A stretch of 8,154 bases of DNA from Pseudomonadota bacterium (GTDB taxonomy: Bacteria > Pseudomonadota > Gammaproteobacteria > Acidiferrobacterales > Acidiferrobacteraceae), in NCBI GenBank assembly GCA_021795255.1, contig JAJYPQ010000152.1:1-8154 (forward strand). The letters run 5' to 3'. The translations under genes were made by a program, and so were the position numbers. Positions 1 to 6,282 of the stretch are shown piece by piece. A model generated the notes under the pieces. It saw only the letters and a list, made by a program, of their open reading frames with translations. It did no database searches and was not told the DNA's origin. Position 1 is the first letter of the stretch; every line of letters begins with the position of its first letter.

Positions 1-300
1 GAAGATCAGTTCGATGTAACGGCCCTCGGCATCGATGGCGGCCTGCCCAAGACCCATGATGACGCGGTCCGGTGGCCGCCGTGCGTAGATTCCGACCCCG
101 CTGTAACCCTTCTTTTCGGCGTAATGAAAATAGCCCTGGTAAGGCCCTGGCTGGCTCATCTCCAAAGACATGTCCGCGGCCTGCGCCTTGATCTCCTGTA
201 CGCACACGATGTCCGCCTCTTGTTTGAGCATCCAGGGGAGGAAGCCCTTGGCGACCGCTGAGCGGATGCCGTTTACGTTGGCGGTAATGATTCTGAACAT
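1..300 (-). CDS. xthA: Exodeoxyribonuclease III, N-terminal part (runs off left edge)
   Basis: The gene starts with ATG at 298-300 and stays open for exactly 100 codons to the window edge, so roughly the first 40% of a usual ~255-residue protein is present. The start reads MFRIITANVNGIRSA, the opening strand of the exonuclease/endonuclease/phosphatase fold. N8 corresponds to Asn7 of E. coli exonuclease III, and the metal-binding Glu is kept at E36 in VCVQEIKAQ. The block KKGYSGVGIYARR (residues 63-75) is typical of this family. The enzyme cuts DNA at abasic sites and degrades from 3' ends in base excision repair. Pseudomonas Crc shares the fold and a similar N-terminus but has Asp in place of the metal Glu; E36 here argues for an active nuclease. 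An AAAGGA site lies about 10 nt before the ATG. The remaining catalytic residues lie outside the window. It lies 84 nt after the AmpG-type gene on the same strand, so it may be co-transcribed. Confidence 0.93.
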   Translation of the reverse strand, partial: MFRIITANVNGIRSAVAKGFLPWMLKQEADIVCVQEIKAQAADMSLEMSQPGPYQGYFHYAEKKGYSGVGIYARRPPDRVIMGLGQAAIDAEGRYIELIF

Positions 301-384
301 GGGATCAGCATCCTTTATGGATCTTGGGTCCTTGCTCGCTTAAGCCCGCACGAGGGGCGCTGAGCGCCGTAGCAGGGGTTCTAG
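301..384. other. Short spacer between xthA and the AmpG-type gene
   Basis: This 84-nt spacer holds a small inverted repeat, GGCGC-TGA-GCGCC at 356-368. It has no following T-run on either strand, so I do not call it an intrinsic terminator. The AAAGGA ribosome binding site of xthA is at its left end. I see no convincing -35/-10 pair for xthA, so read-through from the upstream methionine operon is possible. Confidence 0.4.
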
Positions 385-1878
385 TCACGGAAGCTGTCCG
401 CGAGGTCCTAAGTTGCCGCGCCCCGCCGCTTCGGTCCGGGCGATGGCGTCTAGCATGCGGCCTGCGGCTGGCAAAAGGAGATAGGCCGGCAGGGCGAGAA
501 AGAAGGTGAGAAAGAAGTAGTCCGCGTAGCCCAGGTCTTGGGCCCCAAAGCCGCTCGCAAAGCCCGCGAGGCGTAAGCTTACGGCAAAGAGCGAGGAGAG
601 TAGGGCGTATTCCGTGGCCGCCCGTTCTTTGCGCACGATCGCCATCAAGAAGGCGAGGAACGCGGCGGTGCCGAGGCCCCCCGCAAATGATTCCAGGGCG
701 CTTACCGAGTAGAGGAGCAATTCGTGGTCGAGGGGCAAAGGCGTGCCGGGTGCCGTGCGTGGCAGGAGATGGGCGCACAAGGCGTAGCCGAGATTGGGGA
801 GTACCTGCACCAATCCAAGCGCCCAGAGGGCCTTATAGATGCCGATCCGGTCGGTAATATAGCCGCCTAAAAGGCCGCCCAGGATAGAGAGGCCGATCCC
901 GGCCATGACCGACACCAGGCCGATTTGGGCGGCGCTAAAGCCGCGGTCGACCCAGAACGGCTTGATCATAAAGCCGATCGCGCTGTCGCCGAGTTTATAG
1001 AGCAAAATAAAGGCAAATACCGGCCAAATGCCCGGGCGACCGGTCATTTCCAGTAAGGCGCCAAAGAGCGGGCCGTCGGTGGCCTGGGCCTTTGGAGGGA
1101 TGCGGCGAATAAAGCTCGAGAGCCAGAGCGCGAGCGCCGCCCCCCCGGCATAAAGAAAAAGGTGGGGCAGGGCGCGTGAAAAACGGAGCGCGCCATTGGC
1201 GAGCCACAAGGCCCCGAGCAGCAAGGTGAGAACGAGGGCCAAGGCGCGCGGGCGATGCATAAGCGAGGCCAGTTCGTCGCCGACCGATTGCCGATCTACT
1301 TGGGCGCGGTCCTGCTCCTTAGGGGCTTTGAGACACATGAGTCCGTCTAGGACGAGTAAGGCGGCGGCCAGGATATAGGCGGCGCGCCAGCCCCAGTAGG
1401 TGCTGGCGATGAGCACAAGCCCCGCCGCCAGCATGCCGGCCCGGTAGAATCCGATGCGCAGACCGTTGCCGATACCCATTTCCCCGATGTCCAGGAGTTC
1501 GAGCGTATAGCCATCGATGGCGATATCGTTGGTCGAGGAGAGCAGCGTAAAAAAGCCGATGGCGAGCAAGGCCATATGGCCCACACCGTAGGCCCAGGCG
1601 AGGCGGCTTAAGGCCAGCGCCATGAGGGCATCGGCACCCAACATCCACAGCCTATGGTGGCGAAAATGGTCGACCGCCGGGGCCCACAGGAATTTGAGCG
1701 TCCAAGGCAGTCCCAGGAGACTGATGATTCCGATCTCGGACAGCGAGGCGTGTTGCTCCCGAAAGGCGACCGGGAAGACATCAGAAAAAAGGCCGAACGG
1801 GAGCCCTTCGGCGATATACAAGACCGCGACCCAAAAGAGCCGCGTACGCACGTCCCTGCGCTTAAGGTAGGGCGGCAC
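385..1878 (-). CDS. ampG: AmpG-type major facilitator transporter (muropeptide permease-like)
   Basis: This is a 497-residue, strongly hydrophobic protein with about 12-14 membrane segments, close to the length of E. coli AmpG (491). Family landmarks are visible: LPFGLFSDVFPV in the first helix (26-37), GLPWTLKFLWAPAVD (56-70), the hallmark STNDIAIDGYTLELL (115-129), YKLGDSAIGFMIKPF (294-308) and ATEYALLSSL (421-430). AmpG brings anhydro-muropeptides from the periplasm into the cytoplasm for cell wall recycling. That substrate is inferred from the family and could differ, since AmpG-like MFS proteins also include acetyl-CoA-type transporters. The GTG start at 1876-1878 lies inside metW, giving a 17-nt overlap and probable translational coupling. 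It places a short basic stretch (KRRDVRTR) just before the first helix, as expected for an inner membrane protein. The last ~25 residues are a loose, polar, Gly/Arg-rich tail. It is the third gene of the metX-metW operon, and no methionine role is evident. Confidence 0.83.
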   Translation of the reverse strand: MPPYLKRRDVRTRLFWVAVLYIAEGLPFGLFSDVFPVAFREQHASLSEIGIISLLGLPWTLKFLWAPAVDHFRHHRLWMLGADALMALALSRLAWAYGVGHMALLAIGFFTLLSSTNDIAIDGYTLELLDIGEMGIGNGLRIGFYRAGMLAAGLVLIASTYWGWRAAYILAAALLVLDGLMCLKAPKEQDRAQVDRQSVGDELASLMHRPRALALVLTLLLGALWLANGALRFSRALPHLFLYAGGAALALWLSSFIRRIPPKAQATDGPLFGALLEMTGRPGIWPVFAFILLYKLGDSAIGFMIKPFWVDRGFSAAQIGLVSVMAGIGLSILGGLLGGYITDRIGIYKALWALGLVQVLPNLGYALCAHLLPRTAPGTPLPLDHELLLYSVSALESFAGGLGTAAFLAFLMAIVRKERAATEYALLSSLFAVSLRLAGFASGFGAQDLGYADYFFLTFFLALPAYLLLPAAGRMLDAIARTEAAGRGNLGPRGQLP

Positions 1879-2473
1879 GCCGGAACCTGTAGAGCGCGAT
1901 CTCGCCTAACATATTGGGAAACAGGCGGAACCCGAGCCTCTGTCTATGCGCGTGGTCGACGACCTGCGACTCCAGGACCTCGATATTTTCATCGCGGCAC
2001 AGTTTGGCGAAGTCGCGTAGCGTACAGAGGTGAATATTGGGCGTGTTATACCACTCGTGGGGTAAGGCGGGCGATATCGGCATGCGCCCGAGGAGCCCCA
2101 ACTGCCAGCGGGTGCGCCAATGGCCGAAATTGGGGAAGGTGACAATGCCCTCGGTGCCGACCCGCAACATTTCCCGGAGCAGGCGATCCGGGTACTTCAC
2201 GGCCTGGAGCGTGAGCGACAGGATCACGAAGTCGAAGGATCGCTCGTCGAACTCCGAAAGCCCAGCGTCGAGATCGGTCTGTATGACATTGATTCCGCGC
2301 TTGATACAGGTCCCTACGTGACTGTCGTCTATCTCCAGCCCGTAACCGCTGACCCCCTTGCTGCGGGCGAGATAGTCCAAGAGGGATCCGTCGCCGCACC
2401 CAAGGTCAAGCACCCGGCTTTGCGGGCGAATCCAGTCCGCGATGATGCGAAAGTCGATGCGCGACGGCGTCAT
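1862..2473 (-). CDS. metW: Methionine biosynthesis protein MetW
   Basis: This 203-residue protein has a class I SAM-binding methyltransferase-like fold. Motif I is [15 protein letters not shown] at 21-35, with acidic E47 near the end of the second strand (GYGLEID). MetW-specific blocks follow: [20 protein letters not shown] (113-132) and [18 protein letters not shown] (138-155), ending in [17 protein letters not shown]. MetW accompanies MetX in many proteobacteria and has been reported to be needed for full MetX activity; no methyl acceptor is established to my knowledge. The ATG at 2471-2473 overlaps the metX stop as ATGA, so translation is very probably coupled and the two proteins are made together. 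Length and motifs are normal for the family, with no sign of damage. The 3' end overlaps the start of the AmpG-type gene. Confidence 0.95.
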   Translation of the reverse strand: MTPSRIDFRIIADWIRPQSRVLDLGCGDGSLLDYLARSKGVSGYGLEIDDSHVGTCIKRGINVIQTDLDAGLSEFDERSFDFVILSLTLQAVKYPDRLLREMLRVGTEGIVTFPNFGHWRTRWQLGLLGRMPISPALPHEWYNTPNIHLCTLRDFAKLCRDENIEVLESQVVDHAHRQRLGFRLFPNMLGEIALYRFRRAALP

Positions 2474-3615
2474 GCCCCGGCACCGGAGGCTACACGATCC
2501 ATGTAGGCGGTCAGGATATCGACATAACGGGGGATACGCATGAGAAAGGCGTCATGGCCATGCGAGGCAGTGATCTCAGCGTAGCTCACATTGAGGTCGT
2601 TGTCGTGCAAGGCCTTCACTATCTCGCGCGACCGGGCCGGCGCGAATCGCCAATCGCTGGTGAAGGACAGCACCAGGGTGTCGGCCTTGATTCCGCTCAG
2701 GGCCCGCGCCAAGTCGCCCCCGGTCTCGCCGGCCGGGTCGAAATAGTCGAGGGCCTTGGTCATGAGGAGGTAGGTATTGGCATCAAAACGCCCGACGAAG
2801 GTATCGGCCTGATGGCGCAAATAACTTTCGATCTCGAAGGCCACCTGGTAGTCGAAGTTGAGCTTACCGCCGCGCAGATCCCGGCCAAACTTCTCGCGCA
2901 TGATGTCGTCGGAGAGGTAAGTGATGTGTCCCAGCATGCGCGCCAGTCGCAGACCGCGCCGCGGCTCGGTGCCATGATCATAAAAGCGACCCTCGTGGAA
3001 GTCGGGATCGGTCAGGATGGCTTGGCGGGCGACCTCGTTGAAGGCGATGTTTTGCGCGGTCAACTTGGGCGCTGCGGCAATAATGACGGCGTGCTGGACG
3101 CGGTCTGGGTAGTCGATTGCCCATTGCAGGGCCTGCATGCCGCCAAGGCTGCCGCCTATGACCGCGGCCCACCGGCGTATCCCTAGGCGATCGGCGAGGC
3201 GGGCCTGACTTTCTACCCAATCCCGGACCGTCACCATGGGGAAATCCGGGCCATAGGGCCGGCCGGTTGCGGGGTTTTGCGAGGCCGGTCCCGTCGATCC
3301 GAAGCAACTGCCGAGGTTGTTACAGGCGACAATGAAGAATCGTCGGCTATCGATGCTCTTACCCGGCCCCACATGCTGTTCCCACCAGCCGGGCTTGCTA
3401 TCCTCGGGGCTGTGGTAGCCGGCCACGTGGTGGCTGCCGCTCAAGGCATGGCATATGAGCACGGCGTTGCTCGCTTCGGCGTTGAGCGTCCCGTAGGTCT
3501 CATAAACGAGATCGTAGGCCGCAAGGACGCCCCCGCTGCTCAACGCCAGCGGCTCACTGAACTGCAAACGAGCCGGAGTGACCAGCCCCACGGAGTCTGG
3601 CGGAATGGCCTTCAC
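2470..3615 (-). CDS. metX: Homoserine O-acyltransferase MetX, probably the succinyl type
   Basis: This 381-residue alpha/beta-hydrolase-fold acyltransferase makes O-acylhomoserine, the first committed step of methionine synthesis. The nucleophile elbow is GGSLGGMQ with S156; D321 (in FTSDWRF) and H354 (in SHGHDAF) complete the triad. Conserved blocks include [14 protein letters not shown] (50-63), [17 protein letters not shown] (106-122) and [17 protein letters not shown] (278-294). The sequence resembles Pseudomonas MetX throughout. R323, two residues after the catalytic Asp, matches the MetX group reassigned to succinyl-CoA use as I recall it, so O-succinylhomoserine is my preferred product. 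This is an inference from one position and overall likeness. The start is GTG at 3613-3615, where the N-terminus ([10 protein letters not shown]) lines up with known MetX. AGGA lies only 3-4 nt upstream, so initiation may be modest; a second GTG at codon 9 is possible but would trim a conserved block. It leads the metX-metW-ampG operon. Confidence 0.95.
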   Translation of the reverse strand: MKAIPPDSVGLVTPARLQFSEPLALSSGGVLAAYDLVYETYGTLNAEASNAVLICHALSGSHHVAGYHSPEDSKPGWWEQHVGPGKSIDSRRFFIVACNNLGSCFGSTGPASQNPATGRPYGPDFPMVTVRDWVESQARLADRLGIRRWAAVIGGSLGGMQALQWAIDYPDRVQHAVIIAAAPKLTAQNIAFNEVARQAILTDPDFHEGRFYDHGTEPRRGLRLARMLGHITYLSDDIMREKFGRDLRGGKLNFDYQVAFEIESYLRHQADTFVGRFDANTYLLMTKALDYFDPAGETGGDLARALSGIKADTLVLSFTSDWRFAPARSREIVKALHDNDLNVSYAEITASHGHDAFLMRIPRYVDILTAYMDRVASGAGA

Positions 3616-3642
3616 GAATCCTGTAAATCCCGGAAAGCCCGC

Positions 3643-3671
3643 AGTTTACTGGCTGGTCGATGAGCCCGCAA
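3643..3671 (-). promoter_or_regulatory. Candidate sigma-70 promoter for metX
   Basis: In the 60-nt gap after trx, TTGCGG (3666-3671) and TAAACT (3643-3648) are separated by 17 nt on the minus strand, pointing at a start site near 3636, about 20 nt before the metX GTG. A 7-nt direct repeat GCGGGCT flanks the -10 box (3663-3669 and 3636-3642). The -35 match is only partial. I see no MetJ box (AGACGTCT) and the gap is too short for a SAM riboswitch. Confidence 0.35.
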
Positions 3672-3675
3672 TGAT

Positions 3676-4092
3676 CTAGTGGTGGTGGTCTGGGTCACCG
3701 TGATCGTGGCCACAACAATCGTGGTCATGGTCGGCCGTTTGTTCCGCGACCTCGCGGCGTACCTCGTCCATATCGACGCCCCGCACCTGATCGATGACCT
3801 CTTCCAGTGCCTTGCGCGGCAGGCTTCCGGGCTGGGCGAATAAAATGATCTGATCGCGGAAGACCATTAAGGTCGGTATCGAGCGGACCTGGAAGTGCGA
3901 TGCGAGTTCGGTCTCGACCTCGGTATTGATTTTCGCAAACACGATGTCCTTATGTTGCTCGGACACCTCTTCAAAGATCGGGCCGAAGGCGCGGCAAGGG
4001 GCGCACCAGGGGGCCCAGAAGTCCACAATCACGAAGGGGTTCCCATCGATCAGCTCTTCAAAATTTGCCTTCGTTGCTTCAATTGTGGCCAT
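3676..4092 (-). CDS. Thioredoxin-family protein with His/Asp/Cys-rich C-terminal tail
   Basis: This 138-residue cytoplasmic thioredoxin-fold protein has no signal peptide. The active site is FWAPWCAPCRAF with C30 and C33 (WCAPC, where classic thioredoxin has WCGPC), and the cis-Pro is P73 in RSIPTLMVF. The core ends near residue 105. A charged linker follows (DMDEVRREVAEQT), then an 18-residue tail (121-138) with seven His, six Asp and two adjacent Cys (C126, C127), ending in three His. The core would reduce disulfides; the tail looks able to bind Zn, Ni or Cu, which is an inference. The frame is open further upstream, but ATG at 4090-4092 is chosen because it has GGGGGA 5 nt before it, because thioredoxin homology begins here, and because a longer form would cover the promoter. 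The gene lies 60 nt before metX and is divergent from a small membrane protein. It is not a standard TrxA, and its partner is unknown. Confidence 0.9.
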   Translation of the reverse strand: MATIEATKANFEELIDGNPFVIVDFWAPWCAPCRAFGPIFEEVSEQHKDIVFAKINTEVETELASHFQVRSIPTLMVFRDQIILFAQPGSLPRKALEEVIDQVRGVDMDEVRREVAEQTADHDHDCCGHDHGDPDHHH

Positions 4093-4119
4093 ATATGTCC
4101 CCCGAGACTGTGAACCATT

Positions 4120-4125
4120 ATTATA
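4120..4125 (-). promoter_or_regulatory. Promoter -10 box for the thioredoxin gene
   Basis: A perfect TATAAT lies on the minus strand, placing transcription start near 4113 and giving a ~20-nt leader with GGGGGA (4098-4103) before the ATG. No good -35 is seen at 16-18 nt (the hexamer at 17 nt is GGACTC), so an activator or a different sigma factor may help. An inverted repeat, CCCGC-ATAAG-GCGGG (4147-4161), sits just upstream of the -35 position and could be an operator. Confidence 0.55.
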
Positions 4126-4197
4126 CCCTGAAGAGAGTAGGGGAGTCCCGCATAAGGCGGGGGCGCGTTCGTATGAGGTTTGCGCCGGTCTGGGTCC

Positions 4198-4206
4198 GGG
4201 GGGGGG
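4198..4206 (+). repeat. G9 homopolymer forming the ribosome binding site of the small membrane protein
   Basis: Nine consecutive G lie 4 nt (TAGC) before the GTG at 4211. The run can pair with the anti-Shine-Dalgarno sequence, but being a homopolymer it is also prone to slippage and to sequencing error. The junction GG-TAGC-GTG is identical to that at the pilU start. Confidence 0.6.
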
Positions 4207-4210
4207 TAGC

Positions 4211-4393
4211 GTGTATCCAAAGCTCATTTATGAAGCATTGCCGTGGCTCTATGCCGCGGCCGCGTGGCTCAGTTTCAAGGCCCTTTCGTGGCCTTACGCC
4301 CTGGTGCCGGCTGGCGCCTTCGCGATCGCCACGGTCCTTGTCCTTATCCAGCGTTGGTATTACCGACGCCAACTAAGCGACAACGAACCCTAA
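4211..4393 (+). CDS. Small two-helix inner membrane protein, function unknown
   Basis: This 60-residue protein begins MYPKLIYEALPWLYAAAAW and ends with a basic stretch, QRWYYRRQLSDNEP. Two hydrophobic helices are visible, about residues 9-25 and 29-48, joined by a short turn near SWPYALVP. The RWYYRR that follows puts the C-terminus in the cytoplasm by the positive-inside rule, so both ends should be cytoplasmic. The start is GTG with a G9 ribosome binding site; no ATG or GTG lies in frame between the trx start and this point. I recall short proteins with a similar opening in other proteobacteria but cannot name a family. It is divergent from trx, with 118 nt between the starts, and convergent with the TlpA-like gene, sharing its stop region. 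No clear -35/-10 pair is seen upstream. The hydrophobic pattern and plausible start argue that it is real; the coding call remains moderate. Confidence 0.62.
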   Translation: MYPKLIYEALPWLYAAAAWLSFKALSWPYALVPAGAFAIATVLVLIQRWYYRRQLSDNEP

Positions 4394-4884
4394 AACCGGA
4401 GTCCCGCCCACCACAGGCGGGCCATGAGACCGGCCTCGGTCGCATAGCCTGCCACCACGAAGCGAATGTGCCCCTTAGGACCCACGACAAAGGCCATCGG
4501 TAGCACCAAGGCCCCGTAACGGCGGGCCAGCGCCCCATGTCTATCCATGATCACCGGAGTCTGCCAGCGGTGGGCCCTTGCGAAGGCCCGGACCGCCCGT
4601 GCCGGGGACTCGGTCGCCACCACGACAACGCGCTCGTGGCGGGCGATCTTTTGGGCCACCTGCTGGTCTAGGCGACAGATCGGGCACCAGGTGGCAAAAA
4701 ACTCGATAAGGACCGGACGCCCGGCCGCGAGCGGCGGTGTGGGACCATTGAGGCGCGCCGCAGGCAGGCTCGGGGCGCGTCCTGAGGCGGCATGGCGGGT
4801 CAGAAAGCCATTGATGGCCACGATCGCAAGCCCGGCTATCAGGATGTCTCGCAGGATCGTCCGCACCCGCGTGTGGCCGCCCAC
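4390..4884 (-). CDS. Membrane-anchored TlpA/ScsD-like protein disulfide oxidoreductase
   Basis: This 164-residue protein has a basic N-terminus (RVRTILRD), one membrane helix (about 13-29) that acts as an uncleaved signal anchor, and a periplasmic thioredoxin-like domain from about residue 38. The active site is FFATWCPICRLDQ with C67 and C70, and the cis-Pro is P129 in LVLPMAFVV. The C-terminal GYATEAGLMARLWWAG (146-161) resembles ScsD (suppressor of copper sensitivity) proteins more than CcmG. Such proteins reduce or exchange disulfides in the periplasm; the electron donor is usually a DsbD/CcdA-type protein, which is not seen here. The GTG start (4882-4884) overlaps the yggT stop by one base (TAGTG), so it is the last gene of the proC-yggT unit. 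A second GTG at codon 7 is possible. Its stop overlaps that of the convergent small membrane protein. The exact substrate is unknown. Confidence 0.88.
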   Translation of the reverse strand: MGGHTRVRTILRDILIAGLAIVAINGFLTRHAASGRAPSLPAARLNGPTPPLAAGRPVLIEFFATWCPICRLDQQVAQKIARHERVVVVATESPARAVRAFARAHRWQTPVIMDRHGALARRYGALVLPMAFVVGPKGHIRFVVAGYATEAGLMARLWWAGLRF

Positions 4885-5456
4885 TAGACTAAGAGGCTCA
4901 TACCCAGCTGTTGCAGCGGTTGTACGACCAGGATCGCGATGAGTTCGAAGACGATGACCACGAGCACGGGCGAGAGATCGATCCCCGAGATCAGCGGCAG
5001 AAGCCGCCGCGCCGGGCGCATGAAGGGTTCGGTGAGGTGGACGGCGAGATCAGTGAGTGGGTGCTCACCATACGGATTCACCCAACTCATGATGATGCGC
5101 ACGAAAACCGCGCCGATCAAAACGTAGAGCGTAAGCTGGATTAAGTCGGCAAAACTCAAGACCAGCACCCCCCCGAAGCGGGGGGTGACGCCCTGGACGA
5201 TCGCGATCAGGGCGATCTTGACCGCCTCTAAGACGATCAGGAGTACGGCGGACGCAAAATCGATGCCGAAAAACCCCGGGATCAGGCGTCGCAGGGGGAG
5301 AAGGGGCCCATTTGTCAGGCGCACGATGAATTGACTGAAGGGGTTGTAGAAGTCGGCATGAGTCAGCTGCAGCAAGAAACGCAGCAGGACGAGGATGATG
5401 TACATCCCGAATAGGGTTTCTATGAGGAAGGCAAGCGCTTGGCTTAGGTAGCTCAT
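4884..5456 (-). CDS. yggT: YggT family integral membrane protein
   Basis: This 190-residue protein is built of two YGGT repeats. The first has NPFSQFIVRLTNGPLLPLRR and IPGFFGIDFASAVLLIVLE (38-77); the second has NPYGEHPLTDLAVHLTEPF and LPLISGIDLSPVLVVIVFE (127-171). About four membrane helices are visible (roughly 5-30, 64-88, 97-125, 160-182). The family is widespread beside proC and has been linked to osmotic and ion tolerance in E. coli, but its biochemical role is not settled. The ATG (5454-5456) overlaps the proC stop as ATGA, with GGGA just upstream inside proC, so it is translationally coupled to proC. Its stop overlaps the GTG of the TlpA-like gene. Length and repeat pattern are normal. 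The linker between the repeats is encoded by a very GC-rich hairpin (see 5166-5187). Confidence 0.93.
   Translation of the reverse strand: MSYLSQALAFLIETLFGMYIILVLLRFLLQLTHADFYNPFSQFIVRLTNGPLLPLRRLIPGFFGIDFASAVLLIVLEAVKIALIAIVQGVTPRFGGVLVLSFADLIQLTLYVLIGAVFVRIIMSWVNPYGEHPLTDLAVHLTEPFMRPARRLLPLISGIDLSPVLVVIVFELIAILVVQPLQQLGMSLLV
5166..5187 (-). other. Strong GC hairpin inside the yggT message
   Basis: CACCCCCC and GGGGGGTG pair as an 8-bp stem around a 6-nt loop (GCTTCG on the coding strand). It encodes the VTPRFGG linker between the two YGGT repeats, codons about 90-96. No T-run follows, so it is not a terminator. It may be only a by-product of CCC and GGG codon choice. Confidence 0.5.
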
Positions 5457-6271
5457 AAGGTCCCGAGTTCGTCGCCGATTTGCTGAGAGCGCCGGGCCGC
5501 GGCGGTCACGGCGCGGGCGACTATGTCCATAAACCCATCGGCCAGGAGGCTCTTCACCGCCTGCTCCGTGGTTCCGTTGGGGGACGTCACGCGCCGCCTT
5601 AAGTCTGCGACCGCTTGCGGGTCCGTCTTCGCCATGCGCGCGGCCCCTAGTGTAGTCTCAACGGCGAGCGCGGCGCAAAGCGGTTCGGGGAGGCCGACCT
5701 CAGCCGCGGCCTTTATGAAGGCCTCGAGGAACAGGAAAAGGTAGGCGGGGCCGCTCCCCGACACCGCTGTGACGGCGTCCATCAAGGCCTCGTCGTCGAC
5801 CCAGAAGACCTCCGAGACCGCGCGCAGAACCGTTTCCGCGGCCTGGCGGTGGGCGCTTGTGGTGAGCGCGTTTCCATAAAGGACGCTCACCCCTGCCTTA
5901 AGCAGCGCCGGGGTGTTGGGCATGGCCCGTACCACGGCCAGTTCGCCGCCGAGCCAGCGGCTGATATCCGGGGTGCGGGCGCCTGCGGCCACCGAGATCA
6001 CAAGCGGCGAGTGGCGCCTTACGGCCGGCGCCAGGGTGCGGCAAAGGGCGGGCAGGTGCTGGGGTTTTACCGCCAACACCAGGATCTCGACCCGGCCGAC
6101 CAGGGCCTCGTTGTCGGTTTCGGTCGCCACCCCGAGTCGCTCGATGGCCTGTCGTTTGTCGGGATGCGGGTCCGAGACGATAAGCTCGGTCGAAGACCCG
6201 TCCGCAAGCCCGGAGGCCAACGCACACCCCATATTACCTGCGCCAATGATGCCGATGGAGAGCTTTTTCAT
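5453..6271 (-). CDS. proC: Pyrroline-5-carboxylate reductase
   Basis: This 272-residue enzyme reduces pyrroline-5-carboxylate to proline with NAD(P)H, the last step of proline synthesis, in the cytoplasm. The Rossmann dinucleotide site is GIIGAGNMGCALASGL (7-22). Other family blocks are LAVKPQ (66-71), SVAAGAR (93-99), RAMPNTPALL (115-124), SGSGPAYLFLFLEA (171-184) and the C-terminal signature VTSPNGTTEQAV (228-239). Length is typical and all motifs are intact. The ATG is at 6269-6271, where the Rossmann strand begins after five residues. There is no good Shine-Dalgarno site within 12 nt; AAGGTG occurs only about 18 nt or more upstream, inside a palindrome. A -10-like TACACT ends 6 nt before the ATG, so a leaderless transcript is possible. 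It is the first gene of proC-yggT-tlpA-like and is divergent from pilT. The yggS gene that often precedes proC is missing. Confidence 0.96.
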   Translation of the reverse strand: MKKLSIGIIGAGNMGCALASGLADGSSTELIVSDPHPDKRQAIERLGVATETDNEALVGRVEILVLAVKPQHLPALCRTLAPAVRRHSPLVISVAAGARTPDISRWLGGELAVVRAMPNTPALLKAGVSVLYGNALTTSAHRQAAETVLRAVSEVFWVDDEALMDAVTAVSGSGPAYLFLFLEAFIKAAAEVGLPEPLCAALAVETTLGAARMAKTDPQAVADLRRRVTSPNGTTEQAVKSLLADGFMDIVARAVTAAARRSQQIGDELGTL

Positions 6272-6282
6272 GGTTTCAGTGT

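Noticed and set aside
356..368. Hairpin after the AmpG-type gene as an intrinsic terminator
   Set aside because: The stem is only 5 bp and no T-run follows on either strand.
1654..2142. 162-codon plus-strand frame spanning the metW/ampG junction
   Set aside because: It crosses two well-supported minus-strand genes, is Arg-rich, and has no fold-like pattern.
2554..3186. 210-codon open frame on the plus strand inside metX
   Set aside because: It is fully antisense to metX, which has intact catalytic motifs. The predicted protein has no recognisable motif and is a by-product of GC-rich codons.
3616..3675. SAM riboswitch or MetJ operator before metX
   Set aside because: The gap is 60 nt, too short for a SAM aptamer plus expression platform, and no AGACGTCT-like repeat is present.
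4093..4227. Longer N-terminus of the thioredoxin (start at 4227)
   Set aside because: It would cover the TATAAT box, adds a Pro/Gly-rich stretch not found in thioredoxins, and lacks the GGGGGA site that precedes the ATG at 4092.
4121..4372. 83-codon minus-strand frame opposite the small membrane protein
   Set aside because: It is charged and low in hydrophobic pattern, covers the trx promoter, and has no ribosome binding site; the plus-strand frame is the better coding candidate.
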